Shown: positions 1 through 9,213, numbered from the stretch's first letter. The stretch: DNA of 64,000 nt from JAPLUA01 sp964625855 (GCA_964625855.1 CAZVFC010000002.1:186001-250000), one strand, 5' to 3'. The notes: generated by a model not told the origin, from the letters alone. Numbers and translations are program-made.

Positions 1-1391
1 GTGGCGTTCGCGAGGCTGAAGACCGGGCTGTAGTTCGTGAAACCGCGCGTGAACTGGCGAAGCTCAACGTCGCAGGCCTGGTTCGTCAAGGCGATGCCGT
101 GGGGTTCGGCGAGCCAGTTCAAGTAATCCTCCAGACGCGTGTAACCGCTGCCGCTTGGGCTGGGATCATTATGGTTGGGCACTGCCGGATCTGACCCTGT
201 GCCGTTCTCCCAGTAATCCGGCATGCCGTCCTGGTCGGTGTCGGCGTAGGGGGTGCCGTTGCGGATGATCCCGGGACCGGTCATCGGCGCTTCGTATTCG
301 GAGTTGATGATCGAGCCCAGGGTGCCCCAGGAGGTCAGCTCGGTGATCATGCGTTCGTCCACGAGGTCCCGTTTCCAGGACGCTCCCACGTCGCTGACGA
401 CCAGTTTGACCGCCGTGAGCGGCGGGAGGGCACTCGTCACCGGATACGGGTAGGGGAGCGCCTGCGCGTCCATCTCGCCGTAGCTCGCCAGCGGAATGAT
501 CGCGCCATCAAGCACTCCGTTGCGGTTTGCGTCCTGCCAGTTGTTGGCCGCGTAGATGTGGAAATTGAGGTTGCCGCCGGAGAAGGCCGGTGAGCCGATG
601 GCCGGCCCGTTGATGAAGTAGTTGTTGAAGGCGTTGACGTAGGAATCACCGGCGGAATCGCCGCCCATATTGTAGGCGAATGAATCCCAGTTGTAGATGA
701 CATTGTTCACGTACTCGTTGACGAACTTCACCTTGGGGTTGCGCGTGTCGTTATCAATGTAGAGACAGCGCACGATGCTGACGCCGCCGCTGGCCTGAAT
801 GAGACCGCCGGCGGAGTGGGTTTGCAGGCCCTGCGAGATGATCGTGTTCTGGATTGTGACATTGGTGATGTCGCCGCTGACCGAGAACGTTTCGTCCCTT
901 CCCCAGGAGACGGAAATGTGATCGAAGATCATGTCGTGTCCGTTGGCGATGCCCAAGGCATCGGTGCCACTGTCGCCGTTGACGCCCTGGCGGACGCGGA
1001 GGAAGCGGCAGATGTTGTTGTGCGCGCCGGAGAAGGACAGGCCATTGCCATAGATGGTTATGCCGTCACCGGGCGCGGTCTGGCCGGCGATGGTGATGTT
1101 GGGCTTGGGGGCGTAGCGAGGCGCCCGGTAGTCAATCACCCCGCCAAGGTCGAACACGATCGTCCTGCCCGAAACGCTGACCGCGTCACGGAATGAACCG
1201 GGGCCGGAATCATTCGTGGTCGTTACGTGATAGACCGTTCCGCCACGCCCGCCGCTGGCGAAGCGGCCCATTCCTTGCGCGCCCGGGAAGGCAGGCAGTT
1301 GGCCATGGACACTGCAGGCCAGGAGAAGGGCGATTGTTCCTACCGCCGGCGGAGCCGTCCTTCGCGAGTATGGATGACGTGCTGGGATCAT
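1..1391 (-). CDS. Secreted pectate lyase-like protein (partial, C-terminus beyond the left edge)
   Basis: The minus frame is open from an ATG at 1391 to the window edge (about 463 codons), so the 3' end is missing. After a hydrophobic export signal (VGTIALLLACSVHG) comes the pectate lyase opening AFPGAQGMGRFASGGRGGT, then VTTTNDSGPGSFRDAV, the beta-helix turn TIAGQTAPGDGI, and a QNTIISQGLQTHSAGG segment. Near the edge DTDQDGMPDYWE, a calcium-binding TSP3-like motif, is followed by GYTRLEDYLNWL, the usual C-terminal part of these lyases. In the family such proteins cleave pectin or polygalacturonate by beta-elimination outside the cytoplasm; the exact substrate is inferred. No good ribosome-binding site precedes the chosen start. 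It lies downstream of the PATR gene on the same strand, which suggests a surface or polysaccharide locus. Confidence 0.8.
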   Translation of the reverse strand, partial: MIPARHPYSRRTAPPAVGTIALLLACSVHGQLPAFPGAQGMGRFASGGRGGTVYHVTTTNDSGPGSFRDAVSVSGRTIVFDLGGVIDYRAPRYAPKPNITIAGQTAPGDGITIYGNGLSFSGAHNNICRFLRVRQGVNGDSGTDALGIANGHDMIFDHISVSWGRDETFSVSGDITNVTIQNTIISQGLQTHSAGGLIQASGGVSIVRCLYIDNDTRNPKVKFVNEYVNNVIYNWDSFAYNMGGDSAGDSYVNAFNNYFINGPAIGSPAFSGGNLNFHIYAANNWQDANRNGVLDGAIIPLASYGEMDAQALPYPYPVTSALPPLTAVKLVVSDVGASWKRDLVDERMITELTSWGTLGSIINSEYEAPMTGPGIIRNGTPYADTDQDGMPDYWENGTGSDPAVPNHNDPSPSGSGYTRLEDYLNWLAEPHGIALTNQACDVELRQFTRGFTNYSPVFSLANA

Positions 1392-1470
1392 AAAGAGGAG
1401 GCGGAGAGGAATGCTGCCGACCTGGCCAATGGCCGTCCATCTTGCGCAAGCAGGAGCTGACGAGCCGGCT

Positions 1471-1620
1471 TCAAGGCAGTTGCAGGCGGTGAAACCAGAC
1501 CGGACCATCCGGCAGCCGCAGGTTGGTGAACACGAAGGTCCCGTCACTCGCGAACCGATTGGTTGCGGTGCGCGTCCAAGGGATCATCGGAAGGGCGAAA
1601 TGAGTGGATTCACCGAGGTC
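1471..1620 (-). pseudogene. Relic C-terminal tail of a lost secreted protein
   Basis: Reading the minus strand in one frame to a TGA at 1471-1473 gives a tail containing WTRTATNRFASDGTFVFTN and ending HRLQLP. This matches in layout the last residues of the neighbouring PATR protein (QWTTNGTYQFDASGGFSFTN, ending YFILAIP). No start codon, signal or upstream body exists for it: the upstream 60 bases hold a hairpin and then the end of the PATR gene. It is probably the surviving 3' end of a gene whose body was deleted. The limits are approximate. Confidence 0.5.
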
Positions 1621-1647
1621 GGCGTGCGACGAGCACGTTCGCACGCC
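1621..1647. repeat. Short perfect hairpin downstream of the PATR gene
   Basis: GGCGTGCGA (1621-1629) and TCGCACGCC (1639-1647) are exact inverted repeats around a 9-base loop. It lies 39 bases past the PATR stop codon. It has no T-run, so it looks like an extragenic palindrome more than a Rho-independent terminator, though it could stabilise the mRNA 3' end. Confidence 0.5.
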
Positions 1648-1685
1648 GTCGGCTTCTCGGACATTGATTCCAACCGGGCGCCAGC

Positions 1686-4600
1686 CTATGGGATTGCGAG
1701 AATGAAGTATTGTTGCGGGGTGCCGGGATCAATCGCGTTCGTGAACGAAAACCCTCCCGACGCATCAAACTGATAGGTGCCGTTCGTGGTCCACTGGGAC
1801 AGCGGCGCCGCCACGTTAGGAGAGGTCAGGACGTTGTAGGTGGCGTTGGGCACGCCGTTGGTGCCGCTGATGACCAGATCGCCGCCGATCACAGTGAACT
1901 CCAGGATGGGTACGGGCACCTTGATCGTTCCGTCCACCAGCAGGCTACTGGTGTCCCAGCTCAATCCCGGCGGAAGCGGAGGCAGTTCGATGTAGTCGAA
2001 CACGCCGTAATAAGTGCCCGGGGGGGCGTCGAACAGTTTGAACACTTCTCCCCCGGACAACGTGCCCGCCAGGTTGCTGACCACGAGCGTGCCGCCGTAA
2101 AAGACGCTCGTCAGCCCCACGATGGAATCGGAGGTGCCGGATGCCTTGTTGATCTCCATGAGGTTCGTGCTGCCAAAGCCGAGATTGAGCGAATTACTAA
2201 TCGTCAACTGGCCGATGGAGGGGCCGGGAGACAACGTGCCGCCGTACTGAACGGCCACGGGCCCGCCCAAGATGCCGCTGCCGGCGAGCGTGCCGGCATT
2301 CACGGTGATGGCGCTGGCGGTGATCGAACCATCCACCTGCAAGGTGCCGGCTTCCACCGTGGTTGCCCCGGTGTAGGGGCTGGAGCCGGTCAGCCTGAAC
2401 TTGCCGGTGCCGACTTTGGTGATGATCGCCGGCCGGATGCTGCTGCTGCTGGTCTGGCCATTGGTAATCGTGCCTTCGAACACGGTATCGAGATTCTTGC
2501 CGCCGATGACGTACGTGGTGTCCCCGGACACGTCACCTCGGGCGCCGGACAATCTCGTGTTCGGCCCGCCCAATAGAGCGCCCAGATAGGTGGTCGTTGC
2601 GCCGTTGCGCTGGCTGAAGAGCATATCGCCCGTGCCCAGGTCGAAGATCGCATTCTCACTGCCGAAGTTGACAGTGGTGCTGCTGTTATTGAGCCGGCAG
2701 AACCCCGTATTGGCGCCCAAATCCAGCGTGCCGGAAAAGCCGTCCATGGCGCCGCCGCCTGAGCCGCCATCGCCACCAATCGTGAAGGTCTGCGCAGCGT
2801 TCTGGGTCAGGAAAGTGGCCACCACCGTGCCGCTGCCGCTCCAGGCGCCGCGAAGCGCGACGTTGCCCGAACCGACGCCAGACAATTGCAGGTTGCAGGA
2901 GCCGTTGAACTCCACAGCGTTGTTCACGACCAGTTGGCCATTGACTGCAAGTGTTGTACCGTTGATGGTAATCGGCCCCGTGCCGGCACCGCCGGCGTTG
3001 TTGAGCTGCAGCACCCCGGCGCTGATCACGGTGCCATTGGTGTAGTTATTGGCCCCGCTCAGCGTCAGGTTGCCGGCGCCGCTCTTGGTCAACGCGCCGT
3101 CCCCCGTCAGTGCGCCGCCGACGGTCAGCGCGGTGCCGCCCTCGGAAACATCAAAGGTCCCGCCGAGAGCACGAATCGTCGCCCCGCGATCGGTGCTTAC
3201 GGTCGCGCCGGTGTAGCGAAGGGTGCCGCCATCCAGCACCAGGTTCGCCGAGTCGGGCGCGGCCGAGCCGATGCTGCTCGGTACGCCGCCGTTGGCCAGT
3301 GTGGCGGCCTCGAGGGCGCCGCCAGCGATTGTCGTGACGCCCGAGTAGGTGTTCACGCTCGTGATCGTGAGCGTCCCGGTGTTGGTTTTGGTCAGGCCGC
3401 ACGATCCGCTAATGGCGCCGCTGCCGCCAAAGGTGTAATTCGCCGTCGCCCCCACCGTCAGGCTCGCTGGCGCATTGTTGCCGACTAGATTCAAGATGGG
3501 ATTCGCCGCGCCGGTGTCGTCGAAGAGCGCGTTGTCGCCCGTCACAAAGAAATCCATTAGCCCCGTGCCGACATTCAACCAGTTGGTGCGATTGATCGTG
3601 TCCCAGTCGTTGACCGTGCTGTTGCCCAACCAAACAACGCCCGTTGGATTCCGAAGGGACGATTCAATAATGAGCGAGATGGTCCGGGTCGGCGCGTCAT
3701 TGGAAAGAACGCCCGACGCGCCGCTGATGGTGAAGTTGGCCAGCGTGCCATGGAAGTTGCCACCGTACTGAAAGAGCGTGTGCACGCTGCCCGCCGCACC
3801 GCCGCCGACAACTTCGATCGTGTTCACGCCGCTGACGTTCAGGTCGCCGCTGATGTTGATCCGGTCGTTGCCCGGCCCCGGGGTCGCGGGCAGGTCAAAG
3901 TGAGTGACCGCGCCCCCGAACTGCGACACGGAACCGTTGAAGGTCAACGTGCCGTCCGGGTTGATGGTCGAGCCGGAGTCGCTGGTGAAATTGCCTGAGA
4001 CGGTTCCCGAGCCGGCCAGGGTCTTGGTGCCCCCCAGGACGAAGCCGGCGGTGGCCGCCGAAAAGTCGAAAGTGGCGCCGTTGGCCACGGTGATGAAGGT
4101 GGTGTTGGAAATAGACCCGCTCTCGCCGAGAGCCAGCGTGCCTTCATTGATGGTGGTGGTGCCTGAATAGGTGTTGTTCTCCGTCAAGGTCAACACCCCG
4201 CCGCCGGTCTTAACCAGCGAACCGCCGGCGCCGCCCCAGACGCCGGTGTGGGTAATGTTATGGGGCGTGTCCGCCGGATCCGCAGCTTTAACGGTGAAGG
4301 TGCCGTTCAGCGTTCCATTGCCCACAATCGAGTAGTCGGCCGTAGCCCCCAGCGTGCCGCCGTTTAGATTCATCGTATAGGTCGTGTTAGAGTAACCGAC
4401 ATTCCCCACTAGCCCCCCTGAGCCGAGATAGATCGCCCCGGTGCCCGACAGAGTCAGAGTGGCGTGCGCGTTGGTGAAGACATCGGGCCCCACCAAAGTC
4501 AGCTTCTCGGCGATGACCGTGCCGGAGTTGATGTCCAGGAACCCGCCCAGGACCGACGCGGCGCCATAATTGTTGTTTGCCTGGTTGGCCACGACGATGC

Positions 4601-5522
4601 CGGAGGCCGCGGTCGAAACCACCGTGCCGCCTCGAACGTAGAAGAACACGCGACGCTGGCCCGAGGTGGCCGCGTTGGTGCGGTCAGCGATCGTGAACGT
4701 GCCGGTGTTGGTCAGCACGCCCTCATAGATCGTTGTCCCCGCCGCAGAATTGGCAGTGCCCAACCGGAACGACGTCACGTTGACCGTGGCGTTGTTACTG
4801 ACTACCAAGCCGGCAGCGCCCACGCCGTTGCCGGTGCGGGAGATGGCCACATCGCCGAGGTTTGCTGTGCCGCCGTTGATTAGAAAGGGCCGCCGCACGT
4901 CATTGCCTGTTTCCAGAATCGCGACCCCACTCATCAAATTCAGTGTCCCGCCATTCATGATGAAACGGCTGTCACGGCTGCGCCACTGCAACTGCGGCTC
5001 AAACAGGATATTTCCGCTGTTGTTCGTGATGCCCACACCGGCGTTGGCGCCGCTGGACTCGCTGGAGCCCATGGCAATTGGACCCGAACTGTTCGAAATG
5101 ACTAATGAGCCGCCTTCAACCGCAATCGCGCTGCCAGTCGCCAGCGTGACCCCCGTGCAATTGGTCGCCGCGATAACCCCGCCAGCGGTCACCTGCAACA
5201 GGCTGCCCCCTTCGCCCGTATAGGCGGGCAGCGTGCCGAGAGCGTCTATGTTAAAGCCTGCGGCGCTCACAGTCAGGATGCCATAGTTGTCCACCCCCGC
5301 GAAATTGGGCGCCGTCATCGGCGTGTTGTAGTTCGGCGTCATGCCGCCGCTAATCACCGCGTTGGTGCCGACACCAGGCACGTCGAGAGTGTCCCAGTTC
5401 AGCGGGTTGTTCCAATCGTTATCCCCGGCTCCGCTGCTCCAATTGGCGGTGGTCTGCGCGAGAAGAGGCGCAGACAGCGCGATCAGGCAAGCCAGTGTGA
5501 GGAACGTCTTCAGTGTCTTCAT
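1686..5522 (-). CDS. Giant secreted autotransporter-associated beta-strand repeat (PATR) protein
   Basis: 1278 residues with a clear signal peptide (about residues 1-22, ending LSAPLLA). The body is low-complexity Gly/Thr/Asn/Ser-rich beta-helix sequence. At least four copies of the PATR motif are visible: LTLTENNTYSGTTTINEGTL, LTITSVNTYSGVTTIAGGAL, LTLSGANNYTNGTVISAGVL and FRLTGSSPYTGATTVEAGTL. There is no C-terminal autotransporter barrel. Instead it ends in the verrucomicrobial tail (NATYNVLTSPNVAAPLSQWT, ending YFILAIP), probably a sorting or folding module. Such proteins are thought to be surface or secreted beta-helices, possibly adhesive or glycan-binding; no enzyme motif is visible. 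Long open frames on the opposite strand are shadows of its biased codon use. A relic of a similar tail lies just downstream. Confidence 0.85.
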   Translation of the reverse strand: MKTLKTFLTLACLIALSAPLLAQTTANWSSGAGDNDWNNPLNWDTLDVPGVGTNAVISGGMTPNYNTPMTAPNFAGVDNYGILTVSAAGFNIDALGTLPAYTGEGGSLLQVTAGGVIAATNCTGVTLATGSAIAVEGGSLVISNSSGPIAMGSSESSGANAGVGITNNSGNILFEPQLQWRSRDSRFIMNGGTLNLMSGVAILETGNDVRRPFLINGGTANLGDVAISRTGNGVGAAGLVVSNNATVNVTSFRLGTANSAAGTTIYEGVLTNTGTFTIADRTNAATSGQRRVFFYVRGGTVVSTAASGIVVANQANNNYGAASVLGGFLDINSGTVIAEKLTLVGPDVFTNAHATLTLSGTGAIYLGSGGLVGNVGYSNTTYTMNLNGGTLGATADYSIVGNGTLNGTFTVKAADPADTPHNITHTGVWGGAGGSLVKTGGGVLTLTENNTYSGTTTINEGTLALGESGSISNTTFITVANGATFDFSAATAGFVLGGTKTLAGSGTVSGNFTSDSGSTINPDGTLTFNGSVSQFGGAVTHFDLPATPGPGNDRINISGDLNVSGVNTIEVVGGGAAGSVHTLFQYGGNFHGTLANFTISGASGVLSNDAPTRTISLIIESSLRNPTGVVWLGNSTVNDWDTINRTNWLNVGTGLMDFFVTGDNALFDDTGAANPILNLVGNNAPASLTVGATANYTFGGSGAISGSCGLTKTNTGTLTITSVNTYSGVTTIAGGALEAATLANGGVPSSIGSAAPDSANLVLDGGTLRYTGATVSTDRGATIRALGGTFDVSEGGTALTVGGALTGDGALTKSGAGNLTLSGANNYTNGTVISAGVLQLNNAGGAGTGPITINGTTLAVNGQLVVNNAVEFNGSCNLQLSGVGSGNVALRGAWSGSGTVVATFLTQNAAQTFTIGGDGGSGGGAMDGFSGTLDLGANTGFCRLNNSSTTVNFGSENAIFDLGTGDMLFSQRNGATTTYLGALLGGPNTRLSGARGDVSGDTTYVIGGKNLDTVFEGTITNGQTSSSSIRPAIITKVGTGKFRLTGSSPYTGATTVEAGTLQVDGSITASAITVNAGTLAGSGILGGPVAVQYGGTLSPGPSIGQLTISNSLNLGFGSTNLMEINKASGTSDSIVGLTSVFYGGTLVVSNLAGTLSGGEVFKLFDAPPGTYYGVFDYIELPPLPPGLSWDTSSLLVDGTIKVPVPILEFTVIGGDLVISGTNGVPNATYNVLTSPNVAAPLSQWTTNGTYQFDASGGFSFTNAIDPGTPQQYFILAIP

Positions 5523-5995
5523 GTCTTGGATTCGGTATTTGGAGGTTGATCAAAGAGCAGGCTGCGCCAGGCGGGACGGACTGCGCGGAGGCAGACTCCC
5601 TTTGCCGCCAGACCAGGACGGCAGCCGAATGACGGGCTTGCTTTGAGGGTTCATATCGGCGGTTCTAGCGATTATGTAATCACACATCGGCTCTGGCTGA
5701 CAACCTCAATTTTGTGCAAATGCGCTCGAGAAATTGGCTCCTGTCGAATTCCCTTGACGCGGCCCGGCCCGCGAGTTAAGGTCGTCCTGATGAAGAGAGG
5801 CATTTGCCAACGCCGTCGTTTGGTGTTTCCTGGTGGAACCTTGCAGCACCACTCTGACGCCCGTTCCATGAGTGACCGCACACTCGACTATCCGGCGGCA
5901 AGCAACGCCGGGTCGGGCGTCTCATTTGCGCTCGGACGGCATTGGCCCCGCTTGCCGGAGCGGGATGGTTCGGTATCATTCGCCGGTTTACCTGA
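5523..5995. other. Intergenic region with a possible plus-strand promoter
   Basis: This divergent spacer separates the PATR gene (minus) from the gene at 5996 (plus). No RNA gene is seen. TTGACG (5753-5758) followed after 17 bases by TAAGGT (5776-5781) is a passable -35 with a weak -10 for the plus strand. An open frame starting at ATG 5790 ends with an ATGA overlap on the next gene, but it has no recognisable product and no ribosome-binding site. Confidence 0.3.
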
Positions 5996-6517
5996 ATGAA
6001 ACGCAACTGGATCTGGCCTCTGCTCATAGGCCTCGCACTCGGAGTCACGCTGGGCGTTGTCCTTGGGGAACGGTCCAGTCGCTCTGCCGTGCCCGAAGGC
6101 AGTCCGCTGCTTCGCGAGTTTTCCTTCGCCGCCCTCACTGCCAAGGCGGGCCACACGAATTGGCAGGTCCTGGAGGACCGGACTTACAAACCCTTCCCCG
6201 CTTTGTCTCGCTCGAAACGCATTGCTCGCCGCGTCATCGCGCGCGCTGATATGTCTGACGTGGAGTTGGATCGGTTCACGACCCAGTTCCAACAAGCTGC
6301 CACCGCAACGCTGGACGCGTGCGGTGCGCTCAACAAGGCTCAGTTCGATCTGGTCCAGGATGCGACACGGGTTGTTGACGGTTCGCCAATTCGGTCCCGG
6401 CTTGATTTGCCTCGGCGCTATTACGCGATTGGCGACATCCACGGCGTCGCCGATCTTGGTTACATCGCGGAGTCGGGCCGCGTGACCGTCATCGTATCAT
6501 TGATTGAAGGGCGATAA
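5996..6517 (+). CDS. Hypothetical membrane-anchored protein
   Basis: 173 residues. The N-terminus MKRNWIWPLLIGLALGVTLG is a single transmembrane anchor or uncleaved signal, so the rest (helix-rich, charged, residues about 25-173) should face the periplasm. Segments such as SDVELDRFTTQFQQA and RRYYAIGDIHGVADLGYIAE are visible, but I do not recognise a family. The IGDIHG string resembles a phosphoesterase motif, yet the metal-binding context is absent, so I do not call it an enzyme. The start is the first ATG encoding the hydrophobic segment. About 280 bases separate it from the next gene on the same strand. Confidence 0.55.
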   Translation: MKRNWIWPLLIGLALGVTLGVVLGERSSRSAVPEGSPLLREFSFAALTAKAGHTNWQVLEDRTYKPFPALSRSKRIARRVIARADMSDVELDRFTTQFQQAATATLDACGALNKAQFDLVQDATRVVDGSPIRSRLDLPRRYYAIGDIHGVADLGYIAESGRVTVIVSLIEGR

Positions 6518-6796
6518 AGCCGCCGTCAGGTATGTTGGTCGGCTCATCCGCTCTGACCGGTGGCTTCCTTTCCGCGGAACCTTTCGGTTCCGCAGTTGCT
6601 TCGGGTCAATGTTTTGGCGATCGTGCCCCTTAGTATGAAAGGCGCGAACGACCGTGTTCACTCAAAGGTGAATTCCGCCCCATCAATTCCCGCACACGTC
6701 AGGCGCACGCTCACCGGATCGAGTCAATGCCGGGTTGGCGCCACCGTTTCAGTTCGGGCGTCAGCAGCTCAGCATGCCTGCCCACGAGCGTTGGAC

Positions 6797-8002
6797 ATGA
6801 AGCGCCCCCGACTGCTCTTGCTTGCCTTCGTCGGCGTCGTGGCGCTCCCGCAAACCGCTTGGGCGAATGCGGGAACGCCGCTGATGTGGGCTGGGATACT
6901 ACACCTGTTCATTGGGAATCTCTTGATCGGCATGGGGGAAGGCATGCTGCTCGCATGGCTGTTTTCGGCGCCAAAGGCCAAGAGCGTTTCCGTGATGGTT
7001 CTGGCGAACTACCTGTCCGCATGGCTGGGTGGATGGCTCATCCGCGGGGCGATTGTAAAGCAACTGCCGCTGGACCTGACCAACGGTTGGAAATGGTTCT
7101 GGGTGATGGTGGTTCTGACCTACTGCCTGACACTTCTGTTGGAGTGGCCTTTCATCGCCTGGTGTTTGCGGGGCACGCAGGATTGGCTTCGACGGAGTAT
7201 GCGAGCCTCACTCGTTGTCCAAAGCGCCTCCTACCTCCTGCTGTTCGGCTGGTACTGGAGCGCCAGCGGCACTTCCCTGTACACCAAAATGGACATCGTC
7301 GCGCCGACCGACCTGTCGCTGCCTGAGTCAGTGCTCGTGTACTTCATCGCCCCGTCGGACGGCAATGTCTATCGGCGGCAATTAGTCGGTGGAGACGCAC
7401 AGCAGGTTTTCGAGCTGCACTCGACTGAACGCTACGACCGGCTCTTTGTCCGGCCTGGTCTTAACGACACTAGCCGGTGGGACCTGGTGGCGCGGCTGGA
7501 TGGCAAGGACCATCGTGGTGTGCGATTTGTGGACGTGCTGACCAACCTGCTGGTTGAAGCAGCGCCGGATTGGCGGAGCACGCATACGGATCCGCCGCGA
7601 TACGAGGGGACATGGTTCAGCTTTGGCGAGGTTCAGGGTCTGGGCAGCGCCACAAACGGCCAATGGAACTTCTGGGCGGGGTTCTGGCCGGTCGAGGGGT
7701 TGCGCGCTTCGCACAAGATCACGGGCGAGCGAGTTCGGTTCTCGTACGAGACTCCTTTTGGCGCCTGGATGGTTCGAAACGCCGCAGCGCTGCCCTCCGA
7801 CAAGGTGCTTTTCCAACTTGGCGATGACCAGATCTGTGCGTTTGATCCGGTGACGCGGCGAGTGGCTTTGCTTTGGCACGGCAGGGGTCCGGTGCCAGTC
7901 ATCGAGAGCGCCAATGCAGAATCCGGCGGTCCGACAGGCTGGGGCCCGCCGATTCACGGAGAGACAAATCTCAGGCCCTCGACGGCGGGTTCTCCTCGCT
8001 GA
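6797..8002 (+). CDS. Hypothetical multi-span membrane protein
   Basis: 401 residues from ATG 6797. The open frame extends upstream, but this start places a signal peptide first (MKRPRLLLLAFVGVVALPQT, cleavage near AWA-NAG). It is followed by four hydrophobic segments within residues about 28-165 (WAGILHLFIGNLLIGMGEGM, VMVLANYLSAWLGG, FWVMVVLTYCLTLLLEW, YLLLFGWYW). The C-terminal 230 residues are soluble, beta-rich and probably periplasmic, with a FDPVTRRVALLW turn resembling a propeller blade. I know such proteins only as uncharacterised; the function is open. The C-terminal 40 residues are Gly/Pro/Ser-rich and may be non-conserved. Confidence 0.6.
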   Translation: MKRPRLLLLAFVGVVALPQTAWANAGTPLMWAGILHLFIGNLLIGMGEGMLLAWLFSAPKAKSVSVMVLANYLSAWLGGWLIRGAIVKQLPLDLTNGWKWFWVMVVLTYCLTLLLEWPFIAWCLRGTQDWLRRSMRASLVVQSASYLLLFGWYWSASGTSLYTKMDIVAPTDLSLPESVLVYFIAPSDGNVYRRQLVGGDAQQVFELHSTERYDRLFVRPGLNDTSRWDLVARLDGKDHRGVRFVDVLTNLLVEAAPDWRSTHTDPPRYEGTWFSFGEVQGLGSATNGQWNFWAGFWPVEGLRASHKITGERVRFSYETPFGAWMVRNAAALPSDKVLFQLGDDQICAFDPVTRRVALLWHGRGPVPVIESANAESGGPTGWGPPIHGETNLRPSTAGSPR

Positions 8003-8031
8003 CCTTTGCCTTGGGCAACCTCGCCAGCCGC

Positions 8032-8493
8032 ATGAAGATCTGCCAGGCGGTCACGCCGGAACACATCGCTCGCGCGCGCACGTTGTTCGAGGAGTATGCG
8101 GCCTGGCTGGGCATAGATCTGTCCTTCCAGGGTTTCGCCACGGAGCTGGCGGGTCTGCCCGGCCTTTACGTCCCGCCGCACGGACGACTGCTCCTGGCCC
8201 TGGCGGGGGACGAGGCCGCCGGCTGTGTCGCGTTGCGACCGCTGGCGGATGGCGTTTGCGAAATGAAGCGCCTGTTTGTGCGCTCCGGATTTCGCGGGCA
8301 GGGCCTGGGCAGGCGGCTCGGGCAGCGAATTGTGGCCGAGGCCCGCGCCATCGGGTACCGAACGATGCGGCTGGATACTCTGCCTTCCATGCATGCCGCC
8401 ATTCGGCTATACGAGGCGCTTGGATTTGTCCGGTGCGCGGCTTACTATGCGACGCCGTTGCCCAACACGGTTTTCATGGAATTGCAGTTGTAG
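8032..8493 (+). CDS. GNAT family N-acetyltransferase
   Basis: 153 residues from ATG 8032; in-frame codons upstream give no plausible N-terminus. The acetyl-CoA-binding motif A is clear: MKRLFVRSGFRGQGLGRRLG (beta-4, then the R-x-x-G-x-G/A pyrophosphate loop). Next come AEARAIGYRTMRLDTL and AAIRLYEALGFV, the usual motif B with the conserved Tyr. This matches small-molecule GNAT enzymes that transfer an acetyl group from acetyl-CoA to an amine. The acceptor cannot be told from sequence. It follows the membrane protein after 29 bases on the same strand, so they may be co-transcribed. Confidence 0.85.
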   Translation: MKICQAVTPEHIARARTLFEEYAAWLGIDLSFQGFATELAGLPGLYVPPHGRLLLALAGDEAAGCVALRPLADGVCEMKRLFVRSGFRGQGLGRRLGQRIVAEARAIGYRTMRLDTLPSMHAAIRLYEALGFVRCAAYYATPLPNTVFMELQL

Positions 8494-8511
8494 CCCCGGA
8501 AAGCAAAGAAT

Positions 8512-8745
8512 GTGATAATCGGAAGGAATCTTAGCGAAGCAGAGGCCAAGGCGCTTAAGGCGCGCCTCGAACTGCAAATGGCCGCTTCCTGTGGCGGTCA
8601 GTGGTGCGTGGACGTGTATCAATCGGGCGGTCGCTGGCTGGCGCGGGGCTACCCGGTTGGTGAGCACACCCGAGGGCCCAAACCAGGAACAAAGTATCGC
8701 CCACGCCGGCCCCGAAAGCCGCCGCGGACAGGCCCATCTTCGTAA
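8512..8745 (+). CDS. Small basic hypothetical protein
   Basis: 77 residues from a GTG at 8512, 18 bases after the GNAT gene. The N-terminal half (NLSEAEAKALKARLELQMAA) is helical. The C-terminal 30 residues are Arg/Pro/Lys-rich (GTKYRPRRPRKPPRTG) and could bind nucleic acid or be disordered. I do not recognise a family. Codon use resembles the neighbours, but the unusual start and short length make it uncertain. Confidence 0.4.
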   Translation: MIIGRNLSEAEAKALKARLELQMAASCGGQWCVDVYQSGGRWLARGYPVGEHTRGPKPGTKYRPRRPRKPPRTGPSS

Positions 8746-9213
8746 CGTCAATTTAAATCACTTTGGATTTGCGCTCCCTTCTTCTTGCCGTAACCAAGGG
8801 ATGATACCTCAGTGCAATCACGTCGTTTCTCGCCTCGATACCACGACTTAAGTTGCTCAACATCAGCTACTTGAATTACTGCATGAGCAGGAGATGTCTC
8901 GGTCGTGGTCCGGGGAGCAGTCTGTGGGTAAGTATTGGAATGATAATGGGTTGCGAAAAGCGGCCCCAAATGTTATCCCCGGTGAGTGTCCGGTGTATAT
9001 CCGGCGGATGTCCGGCGTGTCTCCAGTGAGACTACGATGACAGTGCTGCAGCCAAGTTGCTGGATAGCATTGTCACATTAATTCGATTCGCTTTCTTCCC
9101 GCAGAGGACCCGAAGTCGGCACGCCAAAGGGCACATGCCGAACCTTTCGGTTAATCCGGGGAATTGGGCCGGAAAATCGTCGTGCTCGGGCCGCGATGGG
9201 CTGGTGTAAGGCT
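8746..9213. other. Intergenic region of distinctly lower GC with short GTCCGG repeats
   Basis: No convincing gene. The first 250 bases are clearly more AT-rich than the flanks. Around 8981-9021 GTGAGTGTCCGGTGTAT, ATCCGGCGGATGTCCGG and CGTGTCTCC form a short irregular repeat of (T)GTCCGG. The string CCCCGGTGAGT at 8978-8988 also occurs in the perfect hairpin at 56730-56784. A 73-codon minus frame (8748-8969) exists but has no recognisable domain. This may be decayed foreign DNA. Confidence 0.4.

Noticed and set aside
1710..5300. Long plus-strand open frames opposite the PATR gene
   Set aside because: They mirror the codon bias of the real gene, show Ala/Arg/Gly/Pro-rich composition without domains, and lack ribosome-binding sites.
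5790..5999. 69-codon frame ending with ATGA overlap on the gene at 5996
   Set aside because: No ribosome-binding site, no recognisable domain, Arg/Ser/Pro-rich; the overlap may be chance.
8748..8969. 73-codon minus frame in the AT-rich spacer
   Set aside because: No domain or signal recognised and no good start context. Kept only as a hint that the spacer is decayed foreign DNA.
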